Shown one piece after another: positions 6,780-13,888 of a stretch of 42,522 nucleotides of DNA. The stretch lies in the IMG/VR virus record IMGVR_UViG_3300012209_000012, positions 1 to 42,522 of that record. One strand, given 5' to 3'. The notes under the pieces are model-generated. The model worked only from the letters and a program-made list of their open reading frames with translations, was not told the origin of the DNA and searched no databases. Every line of letters begins with the position of its first letter. Within the stretch, counting starts at the first letter, position 1. The position numbers and the translations under genes are program-made. The stretch comes from a virus.

Positions 6780-7292
6780 ATGACTGACGCAGGTCCCGAG
6801 GGCATTGATGTAGGCCTCGAAGCCCTCCGCCTCTACACGCTCAAGGAGGTGGGGGACCTGTTCGGCTGCTCGGCCAAGACCATCGAGCGCCTGACCGCCG
6901 ACTGGGATGAGAACCCCGGTACCGGCCTGGAGTCCATCAAGATGGGCAAGCTGCGCAGGGTCACCGCGGAGGCCATCACCGTGTTCAAGAAGCGCCTGGT
7001 CGCCGATGAGCGGCACCGCGCCGAGGCCAGGACCGGTGCGGCCTTATGGGGATCGTCGCACTTCGCGGCAAGCTCGCGGCCGGGCGTGTCGCGGTCATCG
7101 ACGATGAGGACCGTGACCTTGTATCCCGCTACCACTGGCACGCATGGGAGCGCCGGCACGCTAACGGCCGCATCGAGGGTCCGTATGCAGCGGCGCACAT
7201 CTGCCTCGGCGGCGGCCGGTGTACGAGCATTTTCATGCACAAGCTCATTACCGGCTTGCCCGCGACCGATCACCGCAACGGTGACGGCCTAG
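6780..7292 (+). CDS. Excisionase/MerR-like HTH protein with run-on C-terminus
   Basis: Residues 1-90 look like an excisionase-type winged HTH: LYTLKEVGDLFGCSAKTIERL, a GKLRRVTAEAITVFKKRLV wing and strand, then a basic end. After about ARTGAALWG the frame runs through an HNH gene in another frame and becomes Ser/Thr/Ala-rich filler, so the original stop was probably lost when that gene arrived. As the first gene of the rightward operon, opposite the integrase, it is the best candidate recombination directionality factor or early regulator. Which role it plays is inference. Confidence 0.6.
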   Translation: MTDAGPEGIDVGLEALRLYTLKEVGDLFGCSAKTIERLTADWDENPGTGLESIKMGKLRRVTAEAITVFKKRLVADERHRAEARTGAALWGSSHFAASSRPGVSRSSTMRTVTLYPATTGTHGSAGTLTAASRVRMQRRTSASAAAGVRAFSCTSSLPACPRPITATVTA

Positions 7293-7552
7293 ATAACCAG
7301 CGGTCCAATCTCAGGCCCGCGAATGCGGCGCAGAACAACCACAACCAGCGCCCGCAGGTCGGCCACTCGTCGCGCTTTAAGGGCGTGACCTGGCACAAGA
7401 AGGTTCGCAAGTGGCAGGCAGCCATCAAGGTCTGCGGCAAGACTCATTACCTCGGCTGTTATGTGTCCGAAGAGGAAGCCGCAGCCGCCTACGCCGCTGC
7501 CGCGCTTGCCTTCCAGGGTGAATACGCCTATGCAGCCCGAGGTGCCGCGTGA
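7046..7552 (+). CDS. HNH endonuclease with C-terminal AP2-like domain
   Basis: A 168-residue homing-type nuclease. The N-terminal part has VAVIDDEDRDLVSRYHWHA. The HNH core is FMHKLITGLPATDHRNGDG and LDNQRSNLRPA. The C-terminal AP2-like DNA-binding part has SSRFKGVTWHKKVRKWQA, KTHYLGCYVSEEEAAAAYA and FQGEYA. It overlaps the 3' part of the excisionase-like gene in another frame and ends GTGA into the next gene. No promoter of the TANNNT type precedes it, so it probably depends on the operon. Confidence 0.88.
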   Translation: MGIVALRGKLAAGRVAVIDDEDRDLVSRYHWHAWERRHANGRIEGPYAAAHICLGGGRCTSIFMHKLITGLPATDHRNGDGLDNQRSNLRPANAAQNNHNQRPQVGHSSRFKGVTWHKKVRKWQAAIKVCGKTHYLGCYVSEEEAAAAYAAAALAFQGEYAYAARGAA

Positions 7553-7701
7553 CCCGGTATGACTGCTGCGAGCACTGCGAGCACGGCATCAACGACCCGC
7601 CGCACGAACTGCCCTGCCCAGAGGGATGCCCTGACGAGCGCGACCCGGACTGGTGGTCAAGCGGGCCCAGCCTCATCCAGCTAGACGCGGGTCAGTCGTG
7701 A
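7549..7701 (+). CDS. Small Cys-rich protein
   Basis: A 50-residue protein starting TRYDCCEHCEHG, with CPEGCPDE later: five or six Cys/His ligands that could bind zinc. It overlaps the upstream stop and the downstream start by GTGA, so it is part of a tightly packed operon. Function unknown. Confidence 0.55.
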   Translation: MTRYDCCEHCEHGINDPPHELPCPEGCPDERDPDWWSSGPSLIQLDAGQS

Positions 7702-8321
7702 CCGCCGACCTCAGCGGGTCCTGCGCGGACCTGGCCCGCTGGCTTCCCGTCGCCGCCGCCCTCATGGCCGAACCCGACGCTGATGGTGCCATGGTGCACG
7801 GCCAGCCCGCCAGCCGCCCCCCGTGGAATCCCTCCGCCGCCATGGCCGCCATGGACGCCCACGAGGGCCTGCGCCGCCTGGAAGCATCCTGGCGCATCCT
7901 GGTGAACGGTCACCCCGGGCAGCGGCGCGGCGGCTCCGACGATGCCACCGCCGCGGCCGTCAAGGCCGTCGAGAACCTCGGCTACGGCCTGCCTGTCAGG
8001 CACATCGAGGAGTACGACACCGGCGGCAGGCTCAAGCCGTGCCGGTGCCCGCACTGCTGCAGCATCCGGTACATCGGCCGGCTCATCCGCCCGATCGAGC
8101 AGCTGCCCGCCGTCGACGAGGCCGAGCCATGGTGCAAGAGGCCGGGTACCTGCCCGTACTGCGGGTTTGCGATGCTCCGCGTCAAGGTCAGGGCGGGTGA
8201 GGTGACCTGCCTCCGGTACGGCGCCTGTTTCGATGCGGACGGCCAGCATCCGAAAGGGACGATGGAGGTCGGGCGCCTAGGTCCCCAGGTGCGCTGGAAA
8301 GACGGGCTGGTGGCACCGTGA
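7698..8321 (+). CDS. Phage protein with zinc-like C-terminal half
   Basis: A 207-residue protein. The N-terminal half is helical (LRRLEASWRILVNGHPG, AVKAVENLGYGLPV). The C-terminal half carries CRCPHCCSIRYIGRLI and CPYCGFAMLRVKVRAGEVTC, which look like rubredoxin-type knuckles. GTG 7698 is chosen because it overlaps the previous stop. The arrangement resembles a conserved early actinophage protein of unknown role. Confidence 0.7.
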   Translation: MTADLSGSCADLARWLPVAAALMAEPDADGAMVHGQPASRPPWNPSAAMAAMDAHEGLRRLEASWRILVNGHPGQRRGGSDDATAAAVKAVENLGYGLPVRHIEEYDTGGRLKPCRCPHCCSIRYIGRLIRPIEQLPAVDEAEPWCKRPGTCPYCGFAMLRVKVRAGEVTCLRYGACFDADGQHPKGTMEVGRLGPQVRWKDGLVAP

Positions 8322-8551
8322 GCGGGCTCCTGACGGAATTCGAGGGCTGCCCGTGCGGCGGCAGGCACCTCATGGCCGCGCAGGCTGCCGCCGCATTCAG
8401 GAGCGTCACGGCCGGCCTGGATCTCGCGGTAGCCGTCAGGACGCCGGACGGCTGCTGGCTCGTTCCCCGCCTGTACATCGCCTGCCATGGGCTGAAGGCG
8501 GCCGAGCTGCCGGAGCTGGCGGGGCGCTACGGATTCGAGAGGGCGCCATGA
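8318..8551 (+). CDS. Small hypothetical protein
   Basis: A 77-residue protein with CPCGGRHL at residues 11-18 and otherwise mixed alpha/beta composition ending LAGRYGFERAP. GTGA and ATGA overlaps at the two ends show it belongs to the same coupled operon as its neighbours. Function unknown. Confidence 0.6.
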   Translation: MSGLLTEFEGCPCGGRHLMAAQAAAAFRSVTAGLDLAVAVRTPDGCWLVPRLYIACHGLKAAELPELAGRYGFERAP

Positions 8552-8742
8552 CGCCGTCGTGGCCGTTCGGGCCGCCTGTCGTGGCCGCCCCGGAGCCGGC
8601 GGCGGAGGTGCGCCGCCCGTGCGGGTGCCTGTGCGATCCGCTGGTGTTCGGGCACCTGTGCCGGGGCCCGGTGCGGGCCCCTGTCCTGCCGTGCGGGTGC
8701 GGGCATCCCGGCTGCCACATCGGGCGGCCATATGATCTTTGA
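8548..8742 (+). CDS. Small Cys-rich hypothetical protein
   Basis: A 64-residue protein, Pro-rich at the start, then CGCLCDPLVFGHLC and CGCGHPGCH, consistent with zinc binding. The ATG at 8548 overlaps the upstream stop; longer readings of this frame are shadows of the preceding gene. Function unknown. Confidence 0.5.
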   Translation: MTPSWPFGPPVVAAPEPAAEVRRPCGCLCDPLVFGHLCRGPVRAPVLPCGCGHPGCHIGRPYDL

Positions 8743-8851
8743 CGTGCTCAGCGTCCTGGTGGTGCTCGCCGCGGTCGGGTCCATCCTCCTGCTTATCCTC
8801 ATCCTCATCCTCCTGTTCATCATCGCGGCGTGGCTGACCCTGCCATGGTGA
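8732..8851 (+). CDS. Small single-pass membrane protein
   Basis: A 39-residue protein that is almost one transmembrane helix: VLSVLVVLAAVGSILLLI followed by LILILLFIIAAW. It overlaps the previous gene by 11 nt. The run of (ATC CTC)-type codons is internally repetitive. Small membrane proteins of this type are common in phage early operons; no specific function can be given. Confidence 0.5.
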   Translation: MIFDVLSVLVVLAAVGSILLLILILILLFIIAAWLTLPW

Positions 8852-8901
8852 CGCCGTGAACGATTCCCGTCTCGTGAGCCGCCTGCGGCACCATAGGCGT
8901 C

Positions 8902-9114
8902 ATGCCTGCGGCGGTCGCGCTCACCCTCGCCGAGGCCGCGCAGGTGCTCGACCCGCCGGTGACCGAGGCCCAGCTCCGCGCCATCGTCCGCGCCCTCGGC
9001 TGGCAGCCCGACGATTGGCGGCGCACCGGCAAGCCAGGACGCCCGGTGCCGGCCTACGATTCCGCTGACCTCATGCGGCTGCACGCCGCGCTAACCCCGT
9101 TCATGTGCCGGTAA
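8902..9114 (+). CDS. Small putative DNA-binding protein
   Basis: A 70-residue protein with LTLAEAAQVLDPPVTEAQLRAIVRALG, then RRTGKPGRPVPAYDSADLMRLHAALTPF. The pattern (degenerate helix-turn-helix, basic Gly/Pro loop, second helix) suggests a MerR-like DNA-binding fold. The N-terminal 70 residues of the HNH protein at 9154 have the same layout (EAAATLDPSVTE, RTGRAGRPAHLYDHDAIMRVHAA), so the two share an ancestor. Confidence 0.65.
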   Translation: MPAAVALTLAEAAQVLDPPVTEAQLRAIVRALGWQPDDWRRTGKPGRPVPAYDSADLMRLHAALTPFMCR

Positions 9115-9153
9115 TTACCTCAAAAACGGGTACCACCTGCTAAAATAGCAACC
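9113..9153 (+). promoter_or_regulatory. Leaderless-type promoter of the HNH gene at 9154
   Basis: TAAAAT (9141-9146) stands 7 nt before the GTG start, placing the likely transcription start at or next to the start codon. TTACCT (9113-9118) could be a weak -35 but lies 22 nt away. The segment is noticeably more A+T-rich than its surroundings. Confidence 0.5.
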
Positions 9154-9783
9154 GTGGAAGTGACTAGGCGCGAGGCTGCCGCCACTCTGGACCCCTCCGT
9201 GACCGAACGGCAGGTGGCCGTGCTCATCGTCATAGCAGGCATTCCGCCGCTCGGCTTCCAGCGCACCGGCAGGGCAGGCCGCCCGGCGCACCTGTACGAC
9301 CACGACGCCATCATGCGCGTGCACGCCGCCGAAGCCGCCCGCACCCCCAAGCAGTTCACTGACAATGACTGGATAGCCTCCGCGCTGCTCGGCCGCGGCC
9401 TGATCATCGCCGACCCTGAGGCCGGGACGCTGCACTGGCCGGACGGCACCAGGGCCGAGACCCTCACCCTGGACCTTTACGGCTACGTCGAGGTAGGCCC
9501 GGAGAAGGTCGCCGCGCACCGGGTCATCTGGATAGCCGCCGAAGGCCAGATCCCGCACGGCGTCCAGATCAATCACCGCAACCGGCTCAAGTGGGACAAC
9601 CGCCGCGCCAACCTTGAGCTCGTCACGTGGATGGAGAACATGCGCCATGCTCACGGCAAGCTGTACCTGACGCACCCTGAGGCTGTCAGGCAGCTTGAGA
9701 GCCTTGAGCCGGAACCAGCTGCCGCTCCCTCGCCATGGGACGGGATGAGGCGTACGGGCGGCGCTTGGCGCGTTCCTGGATGA
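9154..9783 (+). CDS. HNH endonuclease fused to a MerR-like domain
   Basis: A 209-residue protein. Residues 1-70 match the small protein at 8902-9114 in layout. Residues about 75-175 are an HNH_3-type nuclease: HRVIWIAAEGQIPHGVQINHRNRLKWDNRRANLELVTWMENMRHA, here split by eye into the INH catalytic His, the DNRRANLELVT segment and the final helix. The fusion gives the nuclease a domain copied from its neighbour, probably for DNA recognition. It has its own TAAAAT box and no Shine-Dalgarno sequence. Confidence 0.85.
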   Translation: MEVTRREAAATLDPSVTERQVAVLIVIAGIPPLGFQRTGRAGRPAHLYDHDAIMRVHAAEAARTPKQFTDNDWIASALLGRGLIIADPEAGTLHWPDGTRAETLTLDLYGYVEVGPEKVAAHRVIWIAAEGQIPHGVQINHRNRLKWDNRRANLELVTWMENMRHAHGKLYLTHPEAVRQLESLEPEPAAAPSPWDGMRRTGGAWRVPG

Positions 9784-9859
9784 ATTACGTAAGAGCAGTT
9801 AGCATAAACCGCATGCGACAGCACTGCCCTCAAGCGGAGACAGCCGGAGAGGACTGACC

Positions 9860-10033
9860 ATGGTTGAGCGGGTCAGCGGCACCGTCCGCGAGCCCGGCTG
9901 GTACCGGCTCACCGGCCGCGGCTGGGAATCCGTTGACGCCAGCGACGCAGCGGAAGAGATCAAGGCCGGCGGCGGCTGGGATCTCGTCTGCGTCGAGACC
10001 CGGGCAGCCGGGACCGAGACCCTGCTGTTCTGA
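9860..10033 (+). CDS. Small hypothetical protein
   Basis: A 57-residue protein: VERVSGTVREPGWYRLTG, then an acidic helical part, ending TETLLF. GGAGAGG lies 6 nt before the ATG. The start context TGACCATGG is reused by several following genes. Function unknown. Confidence 0.55.
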   Translation: MVERVSGTVREPGWYRLTGRGWESVDASDAAEEIKAGGGWDLVCVETRAAGTETLLF

Positions 10034-10046
10034 GGAGGAGGCAACC

Positions 10047-10139
10047 GTGCCGCGCTGGCTGATCTGGCTGATCGGCGTGCTCGCCGTCCTGGCCATCGCC
10101 GTCCTGCGGGCCGGGCACGTCCGCGTCAGCGTGCACTGA
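10047..10139 (+). CDS. Tiny membrane protein
   Basis: A 30-residue protein with one transmembrane segment (WLIWLIGVLAVLAIAVL). It has one of the best ribosome-binding sites in the region, GAGGAGG, ending 7 nt before the GTG, which supports real translation despite its size. Function unknown. Confidence 0.5.
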   Translation: MPRWLIWLIGVLAVLAIAVLRAGHVRVSVH

Positions 10140-10142
10140 CCC

Positions 10143-10418
10143 ATGGCTGAGGTGGATGTCTACCCGGTCGGACTCTGGCGGGACCTGCGCCAGTTCGCCC
10201 ATGGTGCGCACCGGCCGCGCCGCGCCCGCCGGCTGCTCCGTGCCCTGCGGTACCCGTTCCGGCAGGCCGGGAACGGCAACTGGCGGGCAGTGCGCAACTA
10301 CTTCAACGGCTACCTGGCCGAGCCCCTCTCGTGGCCGGAGGGCGTGAGCAGGTGCGGCAAGGGATGGACGCGCCATGGTGCGCTCCGGGACTGGCGGCGG
10401 CTGACTGACCATGGCTGA
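10143..10418 (+). CDS. Small basic hypothetical protein
   Basis: A 91-residue Arg- and Trp-rich protein: VYPVGLWRDLRQFAHGAHRPRRARRLLRALRYPF, then NYFNGYLAEPL and a charged tail. The starting DNA ACCCATGGCTGAG is nearly that of the next gene. Positive charge suggests nucleic-acid contact, but no family is recognised. Confidence 0.55.
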   Translation: MAEVDVYPVGLWRDLRQFAHGAHRPRRARRLLRALRYPFRQAGNGNWRAVRNYFNGYLAEPLSWPEGVSRCGKGWTRHGALRDWRRLTDHG

Positions 10419-10707
10419 GCTCGTCGTCACCGATGGGATGCCGCCGCCAGCGGACCTGCCGGACGGCGAGTTCATCGTCCACCGCGTCGGGGACAGCATC
10501 TGGATTGAGCGCGCAGACCCGCGCATCCTGATCAGCGACGGGCTGCTGGAGGCCATCGCCGTGCACGGCACCATCGCCGACGGCACGGAGGCTCTCGCGC
10601 TGAACGCGCAGCTGGACATATCTGGATGCATGCCACCTGAATGGCCATCACGATTCCTCACCGGCGCTGTCCTGAAGATCAGCGGCGCCAACCGGCAGGT
10701 TAGCTGA
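10411..10707 (+). CDS. Conserved small phage protein, paralogue of 24696-24977
   Basis: A 98-residue protein. IERADPRILISDGLLEAI in the middle and LKISGANRQVS at the end match VERADPVVAISEGLIRQI and LVIDGANRQVA in the gene at 24696. The family is shared by an early-side and a late-side gene of the same genome. Role unknown. Confidence 0.6.
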   Translation: MAELVVTDGMPPPADLPDGEFIVHRVGDSIWIERADPRILISDGLLEAIAVHGTIADGTEALALNAQLDISGCMPPEWPSRFLTGAVLKISGANRQVS

Positions 10708-10771
10708 GCGGCCATGGCGCGCACCCGGCGGGACTACCAGCGGTGGGCACGTACCATGGCTGACCTGCGAA

Positions 10772-10782
10772 TATACTGAACC
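10772..10782 (+). promoter_or_regulatory. Leaderless-type promoter of the HNH gene at 10783
   Basis: TATACT at 10772-10777, five bases before the ATG, in an otherwise GC-rich segment. No Shine-Dalgarno sequence is present. Confidence 0.5.
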
Positions 10783-11598
10783 ATGGCACGTTACCGGGGC
10801 ACCACTGAGCAACGCGGGCTCGGCGCTGCCCACGCCGCTGACAGGAAACGCCTCCTTGCCCTGCACCGTGACGGCGACCCGTGCTGGCGGTGCGGCCAGC
10901 CCATGTACAAGTGGCAGAAGCTCGACCGCGACCACGTCGTTGACCGCGCGCTCGGCGGCACGGCCGGGCCTGCCGTCCTAGCGCACCAGTCCTGCAACCG
11001 CGCCGCCGGCGCCAGGCTCGGTAACCAGCTCCGGCCGCTGAGCCTGCCCCGGCCCGGCGTGGGCCATGACGTCACCTGCCCTGTCTGCGGCAAGGTGAAC
11101 GGCCGCAAGTCCCGTAAGTGCGAGATATGCGGCGCGCACTACCATCCGGGTTACAGCGGGCAGCGCACCTGCAGCCGCCCCTGCGGCGTGGCGATACGGC
11201 GGCGGATCTACGGGCCATCGGGTAGCAGCCGCGCAGCTAAGCCGAAACCACTGCCGAAGCCACGGCATGCGGCCGAGCCGTACGCACCACGCTCGGCAGT
11301 GACGTACTACACCTGTCGGTACTGCGGCGAACTCGGCATAGCGCACGGCACGAACCAGCAGCGGCGAGAGGTGTGCCCGGCACGGGCCTGCCAGCTGGCG
11401 AGGCTGGCCGCTAATCACCTGGTCGCGCGCAAGGGCATGACCCGCGAGCAGGCGGACGCCGCGGTCGTGGCCTATCGCGCGGAAGGTGACCATCGCCAGC
11501 TGCGCAGCACGCCGGGACAGATAGCAGCGGACAGACGGTGGTCACAGACGGTCGCTGCTTTCCGGCGTGCGACTGAGCGTGCGGCCCGGGACTGGTGA
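10783..11598 (+). CDS. HNH endonuclease with zinc-knuckle extensions
   Basis: A 271-residue protein. The HNH core is CWRCGQPMYKWQKLDRDHVVDRALGG with LAHQSCNRAAGARLG. After it come zinc-like elements: CPVCGKVNGRKSRKCEICGAHYHPGYSGQRTC and a later CRYCGELGIAHGT...CPARAC. Phage HNH proteins next to terminase genes can assist DNA packaging, but this one also looks like a free-standing homing gene: TATACT (10772-10777) stands 5 nt before the ATG, giving it an independent leaderless promoter. Confidence 0.8.
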   Translation: MARYRGTTEQRGLGAAHAADRKRLLALHRDGDPCWRCGQPMYKWQKLDRDHVVDRALGGTAGPAVLAHQSCNRAAGARLGNQLRPLSLPRPGVGHDVTCPVCGKVNGRKSRKCEICGAHYHPGYSGQRTCSRPCGVAIRRRIYGPSGSSRAAKPKPLPKPRHAAEPYAPRSAVTYYTCRYCGELGIAHGTNQQRREVCPARACQLARLAANHLVARKGMTREQADAAVVAYRAEGDHRQLRSTPGQIAADRRWSQTVAAFRRATERAARDW

Positions 11599-11737
11599 CC
11601 GCCGACCATCCAGGATGGTCAGGCTGTTCGAATTAATGCCTTGACCTGGATCGCTTCTCCAGCGACCATCGGTCAGCCGACTCTCGCAGCCATCCGCGCG
11701 TACTGGCCGGTAACCCGTAACGTTACGGAGGGTGATT
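11599..11737 (+). promoter_or_regulatory. Pre-terminase intergenic region with hairpin and 14-bp palindrome
   Basis: Directly after the HNH stop is a perfect inverted repeat GACCATC-CAG-GATGGTC (11604-11620), terminator- or operator-like without a T-run. TTGACC (11641-11646) could be a -35 box with a weak GACCAT 17 bp on. A perfect 14-bp palindrome CCGTAACGTTACGG (11715-11728) sits 9 bp before the terminase start. This is where late control or a packaging site would be expected. Confidence 0.45.
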
Positions 11738-12043
11738 TTGGCGGATTCCGGGGCTCTCCGGGTCCGCCGGGCCCGGGCGCATAAGGCGGGCGACCATTCG
11801 CTGTGCAAGCGGTGCGCGGTGCTCCGCGCGGATCCGGCCGTGACCGGGACGGCCGTCCCGGTGACTGACCCCGCGGCGGGCCTGCGGCTGCTGGCGGGGC
11901 AGCTCACGGCGGCATACGGGGCCGACCCGGGTAATTCGCTGCTGGCGAGGGAGCTGAGGATGACGCTGCAGGCGCTGATGGCACCTGCCGGGAGTGTGGA
12001 CGGTGAGCTCGCGGAGTTTCTCGCCGGGTTCAGCCAGGCCTAG
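11738..12043 (+). CDS. terS: Probable terminase small subunit
   Basis: About 101 residues from a TTG start 6 nt after GGAGG (GTG 11732 is possible but too close). The N-terminus ADSGALRVRRARAHKAGDHSLCKRC and the helical C-terminus (LLARELRMTLQALMAPAG...ELAEFLAGFSQA) resemble short actinophage proteins found directly before the large terminase. The assignment rests mostly on position and size. It overlaps the large subunit gene. Confidence 0.6.
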   Translation: MADSGALRVRRARAHKAGDHSLCKRCAVLRADPAVTGTAVPVTDPAAGLRLLAGQLTAAYGADPGNSLLARELRMTLQALMAPAGSVDGELAEFLAGFSQA

Positions 12044-12917
12044 GTGGGCGACCCCGGCGACTCCCGGCCGGCCGCACCTGGCGGGGAAGGTCGCGTGGAC
12101 CGCGACAGCGCTCGGGTTCGACGGGCTGATGCCCCACCAGCGGCAGATCATCGCCACCGGCACTGAGCAGCGCGGCGGCAGGCCCGCCTTCCGGCAGGTG
12201 GTCGTGGAGGAGCCGCGGCAGCAGGGCAAGAGCGTGTCCATCTTGTCGCTGATGCTGACCCGGGGCATTGAGAAGCCGGGCACGATGATCGCCTACTCGG
12301 CGCAGACCCGGCTAGCCGGCCGCCGCCGGATGCTCGACGTGTGGTGGCCGCGGATCCGCCGGTCCCGCGGCCTGCGGAAGCTGGTCGACGTCCGCAAGGC
12401 CTACGGGTCCGAGGCGTTCCTGTTCGCGAACGGGTCTATGCTGATGCTCGCGTCGGGGACCCAGACGTCCGATCACGGCGACACGCTGGACCTGGCGGTG
12501 ATCGACGAGGCCTGGGCTCAGCGCGACGACACGATCGAGCAGGCCGTCAAGCCGGCGATGATGACCCGGGAGGGTGCGCAGCTGTGGGTGGTCTCCACGG
12601 CGGGGACGGAGTTCTCCGCGTATTTCCGCGGCAAGGTCGAGGACGGCCGGGCGATGGCCGAGCTCGGCGCTACCGACACGGCCGCCTATATCGGGTACTC
12701 GGCGCCGGATGACGCGGACCCGGGTGACCTGGCGACCTGGTACGGGTGCATGCCCGCGCTGGGGATCACGGTGACCGAGGAGACGGTTCGCGCTGACTTC
12801 GGGACCATGCCGCTGGCGGAGTTCCGCCGTGCGTACCTGTGCCAGTGGCCGGAGGTGGCCAGGCCGGGCTGGGAGGTTATCTCGCAGCAGACATGGGAGA
12901 CGCTGGGCTACGGGTGA
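12003..12917 (+). CDS. terL: Terminase large subunit, ATPase part (split gene)
   Basis: The N-terminal motor half of TerL, about 304 residues. It shows MPHQRQIIATG, the Walker A-like EEPRQQGKSVS, a long motor domain, Walker B LAVIDEAWAQ and the coupling segment WVVSTAGT. It ends WETLGYG and stops exactly where the nuclease half should follow. GTG 12003 is preferred (GGGAG 8 nt upstream); GTG 11994 is possible. The nuclease domain resumes as a separate ORF at 13272. Together the lengths add up to an ordinary TerL of about 470 residues. Confidence 0.9.
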   Translation: MSSRSFSPGSARPRWATPATPGRPHLAGKVAWTATALGFDGLMPHQRQIIATGTEQRGGRPAFRQVVVEEPRQQGKSVSILSLMLTRGIEKPGTMIAYSAQTRLAGRRRMLDVWWPRIRRSRGLRKLVDVRKAYGSEAFLFANGSMLMLASGTQTSDHGDTLDLAVIDEAWAQRDDTIEQAVKPAMMTREGAQLWVVSTAGTEFSAYFRGKVEDGRAMAELGATDTAAYIGYSAPDDADPGDLATWYGCMPALGITVTEETVRADFGTMPLAEFRRAYLCQWPEVARPGWEVISQQTWETLGYG

Positions 12918-12933
12918 GCGCGCGTCCGTGCGT

Positions 12934-13244
12934 CTACGCCGGGGCCTGAACCGGGGCAGGTACGTAGGACGCTTGCTTGGCGCCGTCGCTGGTCAGCACC
13001 TCGAACGCGAGGTCCTCGTCCGGCTCGGTGCCGAGGTGTCCGACCCAGATGATGCGTCCGCACATCGCGAACCTGGACAGGTTGTAGGTCACCTGCCGGG
13101 GCTCCTCGTACGGATTGAACGGGGGCTGAACGGGTCAAGGGAAATCTCGGGCGGCTCAAGGGCGCATACGGCCCTCGTGTGGTCATCGGTCGTCAGCGTC
13201 GTGCCGTGCAGCGGGCCGCCGGCGAACAGCACAGTTCGGCTCAT
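12934..13244 (-). pseudogene. Frameshifted small phage gene inserted within the terminase locus
   Basis: Minus-strand reading begins MSRTVLFAGGPLHGTTLTTDDH and continues to LEPPEISLDPF, then needs a frame change near 13117-13135, at a CCCGTTCA/CCCGTTCAA repeat, to continue PPFNPYEEPRQVTYNLSRF and AMCGRIIWVGHLGTEPDED to a TAG at 12934. Both parts read like one roughly 100-residue phage protein. TAAACT (13251-13256) lies 6 nt before the ATG, the same leaderless signal as on other inserted genes. It separates the two terminase halves. Confidence 0.6.
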
Positions 13245-13271
13245 GTCCGCAGTTTAGGAGGCCCTGCTGCC

Positions 13272-13775
13272 GTGAGCGGCGAATGCGCGTTCGGGATGGA
13301 GATTTCCGAGGACCGGTCGCGGTGCGCGATCGCGAAGGCGTGGCGTGAGGGTCCGGGGCGGATGGCGGTGAAGGTGGTGTGGCACGGGCCGCCGCCGGTG
13401 GCGCCGACGGTGATGGATGCGCTGTACGTGGCGGATGACCCGGTGGAGGTGGCGCTGGATCCGAGGTCGCAGTCGTCGACGTTGTGCCATCAGCTGGGTG
13501 AGCTGGGGATCATCGTGAAGCGGCTGGGCGCGGAGGACGTGGCGGTAAGCCATGGCGAATTCATGGATCTCGCGGCGACGGGGCACCTGCGGCATTTCAA
13601 TCAGCCGGAACTCACCGCCGCCGTCCGAGGCGCCCAGCAGCGGGCGCTGGCGGGCGGGCGGGCGCTGGAGCGTCGGGTGGTGACGGATCAGTCGCCGCTG
13701 ACGGCGTCCGAGTTCGCGGTCTGGGCCTATTTGAGATGGGAAGAGGTCAGCAGCCCCAGCGTGTATGTGGTCTGA
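13272..13775 (+). CDS. terL: Terminase large subunit, nuclease part (split gene)
   Basis: 167 residues, the RNase H-like nuclease half of TerL. It starts CAFGMEISEDRSRCAIAKAW, where the usual first acidic residue of FG-D-V-S appears as Glu. VEVALDPRSQSSTL, then VSHGEFMDLAATGHLRHFNQPEL and PLTASEFAVWAYLR complete the usual C-terminal pattern. AGGAGG is 11 nt before the GTG, so it is translated on its own. The first bases of this gene (GTGAGCG...GCGCGT) are mirrored at 12914, overlapping the ATPase-part stop codon. Confidence 0.85.
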   Translation: MSGECAFGMEISEDRSRCAIAKAWREGPGRMAVKVVWHGPPPVAPTVMDALYVADDPVEVALDPRSQSSTLCHQLGELGIIVKRLGAEDVAVSHGEFMDLAATGHLRHFNQPELTAAVRGAQQRALAGGRALERRVVTDQSPLTASEFAVWAYLRWEEVSSPSVYVV

Positions 13776-13888
13776 CCAGAATCCGCCGAGTGCCTACGCG
13801 CCAGCATCCATGGAGCGGACTCTAACCGGCGTTTGCTGCGAGCCGCCCAACCCTGACGCGAACTCTGGCCAGACCTGGAGGGTAACTC

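Noticed and set aside
7692-8731. Minus-strand ORFs opposite the small rightward genes
   Set aside because: Shadows of the coupled plus-strand genes; they lack ribosome-binding sites and domain patterns.
10714-10779. 21-codon ORF before the HNH gene
   Set aside because: Too short to judge; no ribosome-binding site, and its end overlaps the TATACT promoter box of the HNH gene.
12908-13186. Minus-strand ORF reading MTTRGPYAPLSRPRF
   Set aside because: Basic low-complexity reading in another frame of the broken gene at 12934-13244, which has the better start, promoter box and protein-like sequence.
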